Positions 9,226 to 17,873 of a stretch of DNA of 64,000 bases are shown piece by piece. Origin of the DNA: Corynebacterium sp. p3-SID1145 (GTDB lineage: Bacteria > Actinomycetota > Actinomycetes > Mycobacteriales > Mycobacteriaceae). The notes below the pieces were generated by a model. That model saw only the letters and a list, made by a program, of their open reading frames with translations, was not told the DNA's origin and ran no database searches. The stretch spans positions 62,001 to 126,000 of the forward strand of contig JALXXC010000007.1 in NCBI GenBank assembly GCA_025144245.1. Reading direction: 5' to 3'. The position numbers and the translations under genes are program-made. Position 1 is the stretch's first letter; each line of letters begins with the position of its first letter.

Positions 9226-9489
9226 ATGGCTAACATCAAGCAGCAGCAGAAGCGCGTCCTGACCAACGAGAAGCGCCGCGTCCGCAACAAGAGCATCCGT
9301 TCCGCAGTCCGCACCGAGATCCGCAAGTTCAACGAGATCGTTGCCGGCGGCGACAAGACCGCGGCTGAGGAGCAGCTCCGCATCGCGTCCCGCAAGCTGG
9401 ACAAGGCAGTGACCAAGGGTGTCTTCCACCGCAACAACGCGGCCAACAAGAAGTCCAACATGGCCCGCGCCCTGAACAAGCTCGGCTAA
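9226..9489 (+). CDS. rpsT: 30S ribosomal protein S20
   Basis: This 87-residue lysine/arginine-rich protein starts MANIKQQQKRVLTNEKRRVRNKS and ends NKKSNMARALNKLG, the full S20 pattern. It binds 16S rRNA early in small-subunit assembly. RBS-like AGAGGT lies a few bases upstream. It is monocistronic: a promoter precedes it and a strong terminator follows. The gene is divergent from holA across the esterase and lysE genes, as in other actinobacteria where rpsT neighbours holA. Confidence 0.97.
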   Translation: MANIKQQQKRVLTNEKRRVRNKSIRSAVRTEIRKFNEIVAGGDKTAAEEQLRIASRKLDKAVTKGVFHRNNAANKKSNMARALNKLG

Positions 9490-9505
9490 TTATCTGCCGG
9501 CTTCC

Positions 9506-9540
9506 ATCCCGTCCGCCTTCACGGCGGGCGGGATTTTTCC
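9506..9540 (+). terminator. rpsT intrinsic terminator
   Basis: A 12-bp stem (ATCCCGTCCGCC with its partner, one G-U pair) has a 5-nt loop and is followed by a run of T. It begins 17 bp after the rpsT stop. Confidence 0.85.
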
Positions 9541-9590
9541 CTTGAGCCCCCAAAGTGACACCGCGGTCCCGGAGCCGTAATATCCCCCTC

Positions 9591-10442
9591 ATGAAAAAAT
9601 TTCGCCGAGTTTCGTGCGCAGCATTCACCGCCGCAATGATCGCGCTTTCGGTCCCGCCCGCTGAGGCCTCCGCGCAGCTTTCCTCCACCGGTTCCAGCCA
9701 GGCTGCCGGCGTGGCCAAGTCGCTCTCCGAATCGGGGCTGGACTTCCGCGTCGTCACCGTCGACGGCATGGTCCGCCCGTACACGCTGGTGCTGCCGCGC
9801 AACTACAACCCGCTGCGGGCGTACCCGGTGATCATCGGTTTCGGCGGCTGGCAGCACAGCGCTGGCGGGACCCGGTCGTACCAGCAGCTGGAGCGCGCGG
9901 CAGGCGACCGTGCAATCGTCGTCTACCCGCAGGGCTTGGACAACGCGTGGGGCGGCGCCCCGTACGCCCGCACGTCTATGAGCGGCGATATCCGTTTCGT
10001 CCGCGCCGTGGTGAATAATGTCGCCTCGATGCACAAGGTGGACCGCAAACGCATTTACGCGGCTGGCCTGTCCAACGGCGGCGGCATGGCGGCGGCGCTG
10101 GCCTGCCACGCACCAGATCTCGTCGCCGGTGTGGCGAGCGTCGCCGGGGCGTACTACAACCCGACGGTGAGCAACTGCGCCCCGGGCAAAGTGCCCGCAT
10201 TGATCATGCACGCGGATAACGACGACACCATGCATTTCGACGGCGGCTCCCGCCATGGCGCACCGTACCGCTCCGTGCCGAGTGTTTTCGCCGACTTCGG
10301 CCGCCGCAACGGCTGCGAAACGCAGAAAGACGGCACGCTCACTGGCTGCGACGCCCGCACCGAGCTGCACAAGATCCACGGCGGCGGCCACATCTGGTTC
10401 CCCGGCGCCACCGACCGTGTGGTGCGCTTCTTCCTGGGTTAG
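9591..10442 (+). CDS. Secreted esterase, PHB-depolymerase/LpqC family
   Basis: This 283-residue protein starts at MKKFRRVSC, with an export signal (hydrophobic AFTAAMIALSV, cleavage near ASA-QL at about 28). It is an alpha/beta hydrolase: oxyanion region IIGFGGWQHS, nucleophile GLSNGG with Ser161, Asp in HADNDDT and His in HGGGHIW near the C-terminus. The family hydrolyses polyhydroxyalkanoate or feruloyl-type esters outside the cell. The earlier in-frame GTG at 9555 would bury the signal peptide and is rejected. Its last 4 bp overlap the convergent lysE-like gene. Confidence 0.8.
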   Translation: MKKFRRVSCAAFTAAMIALSVPPAEASAQLSSTGSSQAAGVAKSLSESGLDFRVVTVDGMVRPYTLVLPRNYNPLRAYPVIIGFGGWQHSAGGTRSYQQLERAAGDRAIVVYPQGLDNAWGGAPYARTSMSGDIRFVRAVVNNVASMHKVDRKRIYAAGLSNGGGMAAALACHAPDLVAGVASVAGAYYNPTVSNCAPGKVPALIMHADNDDTMHFDGGSRHGAPYRSVPSVFADFGRRNGCETQKDGTLTGCDARTELHKIHGGGHIWFPGATDRVVRFFLG

Positions 10443-11086
10443 GAGCCCAAACCGACGATTCCGCGCACGACCAGGAAGGTACCGGCGGCGATGAAGAAAC
10501 CGCCGGCGCCCATGTCGATATAGGGCCCGGCGCTGAACAGGCGGCGGCGCACACGGTTGGTGGACACGACCAAGCTGAAGCTGATAAACAGCAGGAATGC
10601 CGTGAACCACAGCGCGAAAATCACGACGGCGGCGGTGCCAATGCTGGGACTCGGCGGCAGCAGCGGCGCGACCAGCGCCGCAAGGAACAGCACGATCTTC
10701 GGGTTCGACAGGTTCGTGGTCAACCCCTTGATGAAGCTGTCGCGCGTCGTGCCCAACCGGTCCTCCGCGTCATCGAGGTCCAGCGGCGGGTTTTCGCGGT
10801 CCCTCCACCCCTGGCGCGCGGTGGTGTAGCCCATGAACATGATCCAGGAGCCGCCGGCAACTTGGATCAGCTCCAGCAACCACGGGAACGCGGTCAGAAC
10901 AGCCGCGGCACCGAGAACCGTCAGGGTGATCCAGAAGAACGCCCCGACGTAGATCCCCAGCGTCGCCGCGATGGCATGCCGGCGTGAACGTGTTGCCAGG
11001 CGCGTGAGCAGGACAATATCTGGCCCAGGGGTGGCTGCACCGGCCAGGTTGAGGAGAACGATCGCCGCGAGGTCCGCGGGATTCAC
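10439..11086 (-). CDS. LysE/RhtB-family amino-acid exporter
   Basis: This 215-residue protein has about six membrane helices and the LysE-family hallmark near the N-terminus (AATPGPDIVLLTRLATRS, with the PGP turn). The family exports amino acids or their analogues; the substrate is not predictable here. Its ATG overlaps the ankyrin gene stop by 4 bp, so it is the last gene of the holA-ankyrin-lysE transcript. It converges on the esterase with a 4-bp overlap. Confidence 0.82.
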   Translation of the reverse strand: MNPADLAAIVLLNLAGAATPGPDIVLLTRLATRSRRHAIAATLGIYVGAFFWITLTVLGAAAVLTAFPWLLELIQVAGGSWIMFMGYTTARQGWRDRENPPLDLDDAEDRLGTTRDSFIKGLTTNLSNPKIVLFLAALVAPLLPPSPSIGTAAVVIFALWFTAFLLFISFSLVVSTNRVRRRLFSAGPYIDMGAGGFFIAAGTFLVVRGIVGLGS

Positions 11087-11484
11087 TTGCTCATCTTCTC
11101 CACGAGGTCGTCGCGCTCGAACATCTTCGCCGTGGCGATCGCGTCGGGGGTTCCGGCGGTGGGGTCGGCACCGGCGTCAAGGAGGACGTCGATAAGCGCG
11201 TCCTCCTTCTTGAACACAACGCCCGCGAGCGGCGCCTGGCCGCGGTCGTTGAGCTTGTTCACGTCCGCGCCACGCTCGATGAGGCCTTTGACCAGCTCAA
11301 CATGGCCGGAGTAGGACGCGAGCATGAGGAACGTGTTGCCGTCCTGGTTGGTCATGTCCACGGCGACGCCCTGGTCGACGTAATCCAACAAGGTCGTGTC
11401 GCCGGAGCGCGCCATGTTGAACAGGCGGGTGGCGAATTCTTGCACGTCTGCGGGAATCTCAGTCACGCTGACGCACATTATCAC
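11083..11484 (-). CDS. Ankyrin-repeat protein
   Basis: The small cytoplasmic protein has about three ankyrin repeats (DGNTFLMLASYSGHVELVKGLIERGADVN; RGQAPLAGVVFKKEDALIDVLLDAGADP). Up to 133 residues are possible. The GTG at 11484 overlaps the holA stop, but ATG at 11478 or a GTG giving MTEIPADVQEF are also possible, and none has a clear Shine-Dalgarno. It is presumably a protein-binding module; the partner is unknown. It contains one copy of the overrepresented 11-mer (11187-11197) encoding ALIDV. Confidence 0.75.
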   Translation of the reverse strand: MIMCVSVTEIPADVQEFATRLFNMARSGDTTLLDYVDQGVAVDMTNQDGNTFLMLASYSGHVELVKGLIERGADVNKLNDRGQAPLAGVVFKKEDALIDVLLDAGADPTAGTPDAIATAKMFERDDLVEKMSK

Positions 11485-12416
11485 GCGAGTTGGGCAATGC
11501 GCCGGACAGCATCCTCAACTGCGAATTCGGGGTCGCCGCCCTGACCTTTGACCACGGCGTCGAGTTCGGCAACGATGATCACCGCCTCGCTGACGGCGTG
11601 GCCGGACCAGTTGCGGGCCACCTGCATTGTTTTCTTCGCGACGAACGGGTGCATCCCCACCGTCCGCGCAATCTGGTCGGGATTGCCGCGGGTCTGGTAC
11701 AGCTTCGCGATGTCGCCGACTTTGTTGGCCAACGCCGCCGTGATGGCGACCGGACTGATCCCGAGTTGGAGGGCGCGGCGGGTACTGGCCAACGCGCGGT
11801 CGGTGCGACCCGCGACCGCCTGGTCCGCGATGTCGAAGCCGGAGACCTCCGCCACGCCTGTGTAGTAGGCGCGCACGGCCGAAACGGTGATTTCCCCTTC
11901 GGTGTCCTCGACGAGCTGCTCGATCGCGGATGCAAGTTCACGGAGGTCCGATCCGACCGATTCCAGCAGTGCCCCGATCACGTCCGGGGTGGGGCGCACC
12001 CCCCGGCGGCGGAATTCTGACGTGACCCAGCTTTGCCTTTCCCTCTGGTTGAGAGTTTTCGCTTCGTGCACTTCGGCAGCTTTGCTGAATTTCGGCACGT
12101 ACGACTTGTTGCGGCCTTTGCCGCTGTGCACGATCACGAGGGTCATGCCCGGCGCGGGGTCGACGGCGGCCTGCAGGAGCAGCTCCGTCGGTTCTTTTCC
12201 GGCAAGTTCGGTGTTGGTGACCACCACAACGCGCTCTTCAGCGAACAGCGACGGGCTCGTTGCCTGCGCAAGCTCGGAGGCGGTCACTTCCCCGGCGCGC
12301 AGTTTGGTCACTTCCGCGGCGGGGCCAGCTTCGTCGATGATGCTCTGCATGGCGCGCTCGGCGAGAAATTCATCTTCGCCGACAACGAAGTGGACCGGAC
12401 TCATCATGCCGGTCAT
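11481..12416 (-). CDS. holA: DNA polymerase III subunit delta
   Basis: This 311-residue protein begins VHFVVGEDEFLAERAMQSI and has the clamp-loader fold signature LASAIEQLVEDTEGEITVSAV and FVAKKTMQVARNW. It opens the beta clamp as part of the DnaX complex. ATG codons at 12416 and 12404 are both possible starts. It follows comEC by 1 bp, the same comEA-comEC-holA order as in mycobacteria. The ankyrin gene overlaps its stop. Confidence 0.92.
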   Translation of the reverse strand: MTGMMSPVHFVVGEDEFLAERAMQSIIDEAGPAAEVTKLRAGEVTASELAQATSPSLFAEERVVVVTNTELAGKEPTELLLQAAVDPAPGMTLVIVHSGKGRNKSYVPKFSKAAEVHEAKTLNQRERQSWVTSEFRRRGVRPTPDVIGALLESVGSDLRELASAIEQLVEDTEGEITVSAVRAYYTGVAEVSGFDIADQAVAGRTDRALASTRRALQLGISPVAITAALANKVGDIAKLYQTRGNPDQIARTVGMHPFVAKKTMQVARNWSGHAVSEAVIIVAELDAVVKGQGGDPEFAVEDAVRRIAQLA

Positions 12417-12417
12417 T

Positions 12418-13980
12418 CTACGGATAGATCACGGGGATGCCGTCCTGCGTGACGGTAGGCCGGTCCCGATGCCCGTCGCGCACCACCACGACGGTGGTTC
12501 CGGGCGGGATGGGCTCGATCTCGGCTTCGGAATCGACGACGTGCGGATGCCGCTTATCGACGTCCACCCGTTCCACCTCCCCCACCATCGCAATCCCCAC
12601 GACGAGCGCTGCCGCGGCCACCGTGGCCCGCGGGCGCGACGCGATGAAGCCTGCGATGACCCAGCCGTAGAACACCGCCACCACTGCCGGACGTGCCTGG
12701 ACCGTAGTGGCGGGAAGGTGGTCGGCCGAATCCGCGACAGTGCGGATCCACCCGGCGAGCGGCTGGATGATCCACAGCAACGGCGCGGCCAGAAGGTGGT
12801 GGAACTGCGCCAGAATCGCAGCGGCCATGCCCAGCACTGTGACAGCCCCGACGACGGGAGCCACGAGCACGTTGGCGATGACGGCGACCAGCGAAACCCT
12901 GCCCGCCATACCCGCGATGATCGGCGCTGTGGCCACATCCGCGGCAACCGCCACCGCGACCGCTTTGCCCACGATGTCGGGCCAACCGACCGGCGCCAAC
13001 GCACGGTAGATCAGCGGTGAAATGGCCACGATGCCCGCAGTCGCCGCGGTGGAGAGGGCGAATGCGTAGTTGACCGCGAGGTCGGAGTCCACGAGGATCA
13101 GGCCAATCACCGCTAGGCACAGCACATGGATGGGTTCGGCGCGGGCCGAGCAGATGACCGCCGTGAAGCCGACGAGCCCTGAAACTGTCGCCCGCAGCAC
13201 GCTGGGTTCCGGGCCGACGAGGCCCGCATAGACCAGCAGGGCGGTTCCCGCCGCGAGAAGCTGCCCACGCAGTCCGAGCCGGCATGCCCGCGCGATGAGC
13301 AGCGCCGCGGTGGCGACGTACATGCAGTTCGCGCCGCTCACCGCACTCAGGTGGCTCAGGCCGGTGTCGATGTAGGACTGCTGCTCCTCCGCCGACTGCA
13401 TCGACACATCTCCCAGCACCATTCCCGGAATGAGACCTTGGGCATGCTCGCCCACCGACGCTTCCACCGCTCCGGCGAAACGTTCCCGCACAGCCGCCGC
13501 GAAAGCCGCGAAGCCTTCTGGGGGCGCCACCGTTTCCACATCCCCGTTGAAGGTCACGGCCCCGAGGCCGGGGCGTGTCGATTCGGAGGCGGTGCCGTCC
13601 ACTGTCACGGTGGTGCCGGCGACAATGCCGTCTGGGATATCCTCCGCGAAGACGGGCACGGGGACCGGGTAGCCCTCCACGTTGACGTTGACGATCCAGT
13701 TACCGGCCGTGTCGAGCTGCTTCGGGGCACCGCTGACTGTGCCTGTGATGGCGCCGCCGAATTCAGCTGTTTCGGCGAGCGTGCGGCGGGCCCATGCCAC
13801 GGCGGCGGAGCACGCGCCGATGCCGCCGGAGAGAATCGCCTGGCCGTATTCGCGCAGCAGGGCGCACGCGGCGGCGAACGCCGCTATGGTTCCCACCGCC
13901 CACAGCGGGCCGGCGAGAATGACGGCCAAGGCGGCAGCCCACACCGCCGCCGCGGCAGGCACCAGGCGGAGCTCCCCCAT
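12418..13980 (-). CDS. comEC: ComEC/Rec2 competence-family membrane protein, no nuclease domain
   Basis: This 520-residue polytopic protein has an N-terminal set of helices, an OB-like soluble segment (about 90-180) and the Competence domain with VSGANCMYVATAALLIARA and YAGLVGPEPSVLRATVSGL. In competent bacteria ComEC is the channel for incoming single-stranded DNA. The protein stops after the membrane domain: the C-terminal metallo-beta-lactamase domain found in longer ComEC proteins (700-800 residues) is absent. Its start overlaps the comEA stop by 1 bp. DNA uptake has not been shown for this organism. Confidence 0.88.
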   Translation of the reverse strand: MGELRLVPAAAAVWAAALAVILAGPLWAVGTIAAFAAACALLREYGQAILSGGIGACSAAVAWARRTLAETAEFGGAITGTVSGAPKQLDTAGNWIVNVNVEGYPVPVPVFAEDIPDGIVAGTTVTVDGTASESTRPGLGAVTFNGDVETVAPPEGFAAFAAAVRERFAGAVEASVGEHAQGLIPGMVLGDVSMQSAEEQQSYIDTGLSHLSAVSGANCMYVATAALLIARACRLGLRGQLLAAGTALLVYAGLVGPEPSVLRATVSGLVGFTAVICSARAEPIHVLCLAVIGLILVDSDLAVNYAFALSTAATAGIVAISPLIYRALAPVGWPDIVGKAVAVAVAADVATAPIIAGMAGRVSLVAVIANVLVAPVVGAVTVLGMAAAILAQFHHLLAAPLLWIIQPLAGWIRTVADSADHLPATTVQARPAVVAVFYGWVIAGFIASRPRATVAAAALVVGIAMVGEVERVDVDKRHPHVVDSEAEIEPIPPGTTVVVVRDGHRDRPTVTQDGIPVIYP

Positions 13981-14615
13981 CAGAGACTGACCAAATCTTT
14001 GATGGCGTCGAATTTGGCGGGGCCGATGCCCTTGACGTCGAGAAGCTGCTCGATGCTGCTGAAGGAGCCGATGGATTCGCGGTGCGCCACGATCGCCGCC
14101 GCCGTCGCCTCCCCCACACCCGGAAGTTCGGTGAGTTCCTGCGGGGACGCCGAGTTGAGGGAAATTCCGCTGCTGCCGCCGCCGTCGCTGCTCCCCGCGG
14201 GCGCCTCTCCTTGTTTCTGGACGACGATCTGCTGGCCGTCAGCAAGCACTTGAGCGAGGTTGAGGCTGATCAAGTCCGCCTCCGGGAGCGGCTGGGCGTG
14301 GTCGAGGGCATCGGCGATGCGCGCACCGTCGTCGAGGGTGACCAGTCCCGGCGCGGCCACGGCACCGACGACTGAGACGACGATTTCGGCGGTCGGGGCT
14401 TCGGCTTGGGTGTGCTCCCACTCGGGCTCCGGCGCGGTGTCCCCGCGTATGAGGAACCATCCGGCGACGAGCACGAGTACGGCGCCGACGGTCGCGGCGG
14501 CATGTTTCGGCGGGACAGAAATTCGGGGTTCGGGGTAGTCCACCGCCATCAGGTCTTCTTCCCCAGTCGGGCGGGTGAGTTCGGCGAGGCGCTGCGATAC
14601 GTTCATGGCGCTCAC
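13980..14615 (-). CDS. comEA: ComEA-family DNA-binding protein
   Basis: This 211-residue protein has a membrane anchor at about 40-56 (AVLVLVAGWFLI), a SLBB-like segment (VVSVVGAVAAPGLVTLDDGARIADAL) and two C-terminal helix-hairpin-helix motifs (LTELPGVGEATAAAIVAHR and LLDVKGIGPAKFDAIKDL). ComEA captures double-stranded DNA at the outer face of the membrane and hands it to ComEC. It sits 86 bp downstream of degV, and a DnaA-box-like site lies in that gap. Confidence 0.9.
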   Translation of the reverse strand: MSAMNVSQRLAELTRPTGEEDLMAVDYPEPRISVPPKHAAATVGAVLVLVAGWFLIRGDTAPEPEWEHTQAEAPTAEIVVSVVGAVAAPGLVTLDDGARIADALDHAQPLPEADLISLNLAQVLADGQQIVVQKQGEAPAGSSDGGGSSGISLNSASPQELTELPGVGEATAAAIVAHRESIGSFSSIEQLLDVKGIGPAKFDAIKDLVSL

Positions 14616-14659
14616 GCTACGGCGCGCGGAGCGAGCCCCAAAGAGCTTTGTCCTGGACC

Positions 14660-14668
14660 TGTGGATAA
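14660..14668 (-). other. DnaA-box-like 9-mer
   Basis: TGTGGATAA is the exact complement of the DnaA box TTATCCACA; a weaker TGTGGACAG follows at 14691. It lies in the degV-comEA gap. A single box could be chance. Confidence 0.4.
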
Positions 14669-14701
14669 CCGCGTTGACGCGTCACCGAACTGTGGACAGA
14701 G

Positions 14702-15496
14702 CTAGTCCTTCGCCGGCGTGGTGTAGAACACCGATAGCCCGATTGCGCCTTCACCGGTGTGGGCGGCCACTGCGTCGGTGAGCGGGGTGAGGTGGACGGA
14801 CGAACCGCTGACGAGTGCTTCTTCCAGCAATTCTTTCAGCGTTGCCGCGTTGTCCGCGTCGCCGCTGTACTGCACGGCGGCGGCGACAGGCATGCCGTCG
14901 GCGCGGTCGACGACATGGGAGACGAGCTTCGAGAACGCCTTCGACTGCGTGCGGGTCTTGATCGCCAGTTCGAGCTTGCCGTCGTTGACCCGCAGGATGG
15001 GCTTAGTGGCCAGCAGCGCGGCGGACAGCATAGCGGTCGTCGCGGAGAGGCGGCCGGACTTGCGCATGTCGTCGAGCTGCCGCAGGTACAGCCAGGTCTC
15101 CGACATGGCGAGGGCGGCTTCCGCGGCGGCCGCGCACCCGTCGAGGTCGGCACCGGCGCGCGCGAAGGCCGCCGCGGCAATCGCCGCCGCCCCCACCGCC
15201 ATGCCTGCGGAGTCGGTGTCAACGACGCGAACAGCATCGTCGAACACGGCCGACGCACTCACCGCCGCAGACCAGGTCGAGGAGAGGCGCTTCGACAGGT
15301 GGAGGGCCACGATCCCGTCGTCGCCGCCGCGCTCCAACTGTCGGGCGTAGGCAGCAGCGAGCTCGAGCGCCGAGAGCCCGGAGGTGGATGCTTCCTCGTC
15401 CTCGAGCACATGCAGGTCGAGGACGGTGATATCCAGTTCTTCTGCCAGTTTCGCCGGAATACCCGACGATGAATCAGTGACGACGCGGACTGCCAT
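14702..15496 (-). CDS. DegV-family fatty-acid-binding protein
   Basis: This 264-residue protein starts MAVRVVTDSSSGIP, the standard DegV opening. The fatty-acid pocket region includes LHLSKRLSSTWSAA and VDTDSAGMAVGAAA. Firmicute homologues (FakB) present fatty acids to a kinase; no FakA-type kinase is visible in the window. The ATG shares one base with the phosphatase stop (TGATG), so an in-frame GTG/ATG 54 bp upstream is not needed. It sits in the rsfS-gpgP-degV-comEA transcript. Confidence 0.9.
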   Translation of the reverse strand: MAVRVVTDSSSGIPAKLAEELDITVLDLHVLEDEEASTSGLSALELAAAYARQLERGGDDGIVALHLSKRLSSTWSAAVSASAVFDDAVRVVDTDSAGMAVGAAAIAAAAFARAGADLDGCAAAAEAALAMSETWLYLRQLDDMRKSGRLSATTAMLSAALLATKPILRVNDGKLELAIKTRTQSKAFSKLVSHVVDRADGMPVAAAVQYSGDADNAATLKELLEEALVSGSSVHLTPLTDAVAAHTGEGAIGLSVFYTTPAKD

Positions 15497-16137
15497 CAGC
15501 GCGCGGCCCCCTGGTTCCACGCCTCGAGGTACCACTGCGGGTCGTCCCACGAGCCGTCACCGCCGAGACGCGGGCGCGCGGACAGCTGCGAGGTGTTCGT
15601 GTTCCCCAGCCCTTTGAGCAGGGGGTACTGCGAGTGCGCAAGCCCCAGCAAGTTCGACGTCAGCGCCGAGATGGTACCGCCGTGCGCGACGAGGAGGATA
15701 GTGGCACCGTCCCAGGCGTCGTCAAGCATGAGCTTATCGACGACCGGACGCGCTCTTTCCGCCACATCCAGCCGCGACTCCCCCTCCGGCGGCGCCCACG
15801 CCGGATTATGGCGCCAGGCCGCGCGGGCTCCGCTGAACGCGCCGTCTACCTCGTCGTGCGTCATTCCCTGCCACGTGCCCAAGTGGGTTTCACGCAGGCG
15901 CGGCTCAAGTTCCACCTCGAGATCCAGCTTCTTTCCGATAATCTCGGCTGTGGTGCGGGCGCGGCTCAGATCGGACGACACGATTTTGGTGATTCCCATG
16001 CCCGCGACCCATTCGGCGGCGGCGTGGGCTTGAGTCAGACCGACATCGGAAAGCGGCGTGTCCAACTGTCCCTGCATGCGGCGACCAGCGTTGTACGTGG
16101 TCTCGCCGTGCCGCATCATGATCAAACGTCGGCTCAT
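15496..16137 (-). CDS. gpgP: Histidine phosphatase, probable glucosyl-3-phosphoglycerate phosphatase
   Basis: This 213-residue protein has the phosphoglycerate-mutase-family active site RHGET (9-13), SDLSRARTTAEI and late VAHGG. The position right after nadD and rsfS matches the mycobacterial gene for glucosyl-3-phosphoglycerate phosphatase, which acts in methylglucose lipopolysaccharide synthesis. The specific role is inferred from synteny; other histidine phosphatases are possible. One copy of the overrepresented 11-mer (15732-15742) lies inside. Confidence 0.75.
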   Translation of the reverse strand: MSRRLIMMRHGETTYNAGRRMQGQLDTPLSDVGLTQAHAAAEWVAGMGITKIVSSDLSRARTTAEIIGKKLDLEVELEPRLRETHLGTWQGMTHDEVDGAFSGARAAWRHNPAWAPPEGESRLDVAERARPVVDKLMLDDAWDGATILLVAHGGTISALTSNLLGLAHSQYPLLKGLGNTNTSQLSARPRLGGDGSWDDPQWYLEAWNQGAAR

Positions 16138-16143
16138 GACTGC

Positions 16144-16611
16144 CTACAGGTCGTCGTTCGCGGGGCCCTCGCCGGCGAGCGGCAAGTCGTCGATGTCCTC
16201 GAGCCCGCGCACATTCGCGCCGTCGGCGAATTGGCCGGGGCGCGCCGGCGGCTCGATTCCCTCGACCTCGATGAGGGGGCAGTCCGCGTAGAGACGGTCC
16301 AGTCCGTAGAATTCGCGCTCGGCGTCGCGCTGCACGTGCACGACGAACATGCCGTAATCCAGCAACACCCAGCGGAATTCACGGTTGCCCTCGCGGCGTT
16401 TCGGCTCCGCGCCCGCCTTGGTCAACTCGTCCTCGACTTCCTCGACGATGGCAGCCACCTGGCGCTCGTTGTCGGCGGAAACGACGACAAAAATATCAGT
16501 GATGGCCATAACGTCTGTGACGTCGATAACGGCAATGTCGCGGCCGAGCTTCTCGTCGGCAGCTTTCGCGGCGACGACGGCCAATTCCCGGGCGGTGTCC
16601 GAAGCAGTCAA
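16144..16611 (-). CDS. rsfS: Ribosome silencing factor RsfS
   Basis: This 155-residue protein carries the RsfS/iojap domain (LGRDIAVIDVTDVMAITDIFVVVSADNERQV, then EFRWVLLDYGMFVVHVQ and FYGLDRLYADCP). It binds L14 on the 50S subunit and blocks subunit joining during starvation. The domain ends near residue 118, and a tail of about 35 acidic residues (EDIDDLPLAGEGPANDDL) exceeds the usual 105-130-residue length. It lies 64 bp after nadD and 6 bp before the phosphatase. Confidence 0.95.
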   Translation of the reverse strand: MTASDTARELAVVAAKAADEKLGRDIAVIDVTDVMAITDIFVVVSADNERQVAAIVEEVEDELTKAGAEPKRREGNREFRWVLLDYGMFVVHVQRDAEREFYGLDRLYADCPLIEVEGIEPPARPGQFADGANVRGLEDIDDLPLAGEGPANDDL

Positions 16612-16675
16612 ACGTGCAATCCTTACTCGAGCTGGGTCAGAGCGATCTCAACCTACGCATTGTTCCACGTCGGCG

Positions 16676-17335
16676 TCAGTCTGGCCAGTTGGCGTACATC
16701 TCGTTCTTGGCGATGTACTGCACCACCCCGTCTGGCACCAAGTACCACACGGGGCGCCCCTGGGACGCGCGCTCGCGGCAGTCGGTCGAAGAGATCGCCA
16801 TGGCCGGAATCTTGATCAGGTGGGTGCGTCCGCGCTGCACTTCCGGCAGCATGTCCTCCGCCAGCTCGTACCCCGGCCGCGTGACACCGACGAATTCGGC
16901 GAGGTCGAACATCTTCTCCCAGTCGTGCCACGACATGATGGAGGCCAACGCGTCGGCGCCGGTGATGAAGAACAAGTCGTCGTCCGGGTACAGCTCGGCA
17001 ATGTCCGTGAGGGTGTCCACGGTGTAGGTCGGGCCGCCGCGGTCGATATCGACGCGGGAGACATGGAAGCGCGGGTTGGAGGCGGTGGCGATCACCGTCA
17101 TCAGGTAACGGTCCTCGGCGTCCGACACACGCCGGTCCGCTTTCTGCCACGGCTCCCCCGTAGGCACGAACACGACCTCTTCGAGGCCGAAGACATCCGC
17201 GACTTCGCTCGCGGCGACAAGGTGGCCGTTATGGATCGGGTCGAAGGTGCCACCCATGATCCCGATACGGCGCGGGGACGCGCCCGCGGGCTTGCCCTCG
17301 GTAGGGAACGCAGCCGGTGTGTTCGCGCCCGTCAT
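16676..17335 (-). CDS. nadD: Nicotinate-nucleotide adenylyltransferase
   Basis: From [10 protein letters not shown] the protein is 219 residues. It has the nucleotidyltransferase motif [12 protein letters not shown] and the ISSTDCRER motif near the C-terminus, with a final FDxVxxYI-like [15 protein letters not shown]. It adenylates nicotinate mononucleotide in NAD synthesis. The ATG overlaps the previous stop (ATGA), which fixes this start in preference to an in-frame one 120 bp upstream. Confidence 0.95.
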   Translation of the reverse strand: MTGANTPAAFPTEGKPAGASPRRIGIMGGTFDPIHNGHLVAASEVADVFGLEEVVFVPTGEPWQKADRRVSDAEDRYLMTVIATASNPRFHVSRVDIDRGGPTYTVDTLTDIAELYPDDDLFFITGADALASIMSWHDWEKMFDLAEFVGVTRPGYELAEDMLPEVQRGRTHLIKIPAMAISSTDCRERASQGRPVWYLVPDGVVQYIAKNEMYANWPD

Positions 17336-17775
17336 AGCGTGATGGGTGTGCCCGGCTGGTAGTACATGATCAACCGGCCCGAGGGGTAAAGCTTGTGGAA
17401 CAGCGCCGCCAACCCCGCTATGACCCCGCCTGTGACCAGCAACGGCACGAGCCAATCGACGACAGTCGGTTTCGGCTTGTTCCCGTCTTCTTTCGGCTTG
17501 GCCGGTTCTTTCTCTTCCACTTTCCCGTTCGGGTCCGGGTACGGCAGGCCTCGGTCGGGCACGTTCGGATCCACGGGTAGCTCGCTGTCAACCTTGCGGT
17601 AGGTGCCGTCGACGAGAACGTAGACCGCATCACCGATAATCACTGCCGGCGGCGCGGACTTAGGAACCTCGACCGGGGTGTCCACTACCTCAATTTGGGC
17701 GTGGGCGGCAGGTGTGGCGCAGACGCTACTTGCCACTGCGACTGTTGCAGCCACAACCAATGAAGCGAAACGCAT
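17332..17775 (-). CDS. Secreted or membrane-anchored protein of unknown function
   Basis: This 147-residue protein has a signal peptide ([19 protein letters not shown], likely cleavage after AHA), a domain with [18 protein letters not shown], a proline/lysine/glutamate-rich linker and a C-terminal membrane helix ([19 protein letters not shown]). The predicted topology is a wall-facing domain tethered at the C-terminus. GGAGAAAG upstream supports the 17775 start over one 27 bp earlier. It overlaps nadD, so it is co-transcribed. I do not recognise the family. Confidence 0.72.
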   Translation of the reverse strand: MRFASLVVAATVAVASSVCATPAAHAQIEVVDTPVEVPKSAPPAVIIGDAVYVLVDGTYRKVDSELPVDPNVPDRGLPYPDPNGKVEEKEPAKPKEDGNKPKPTVVDWLVPLLVTGGVIAGLAALFHKLYPSGRLIMYYQPGTPITL

Positions 17776-17873
17776 CCCGATCTTCTTTCTCCTAAAAATC
17801 ACCCTTTTGCTGGGCTTTTGCGGTTTCCGCAGCGCGCGTTTTACGGAAACACACAGACCCCGTTAACCAGCTT

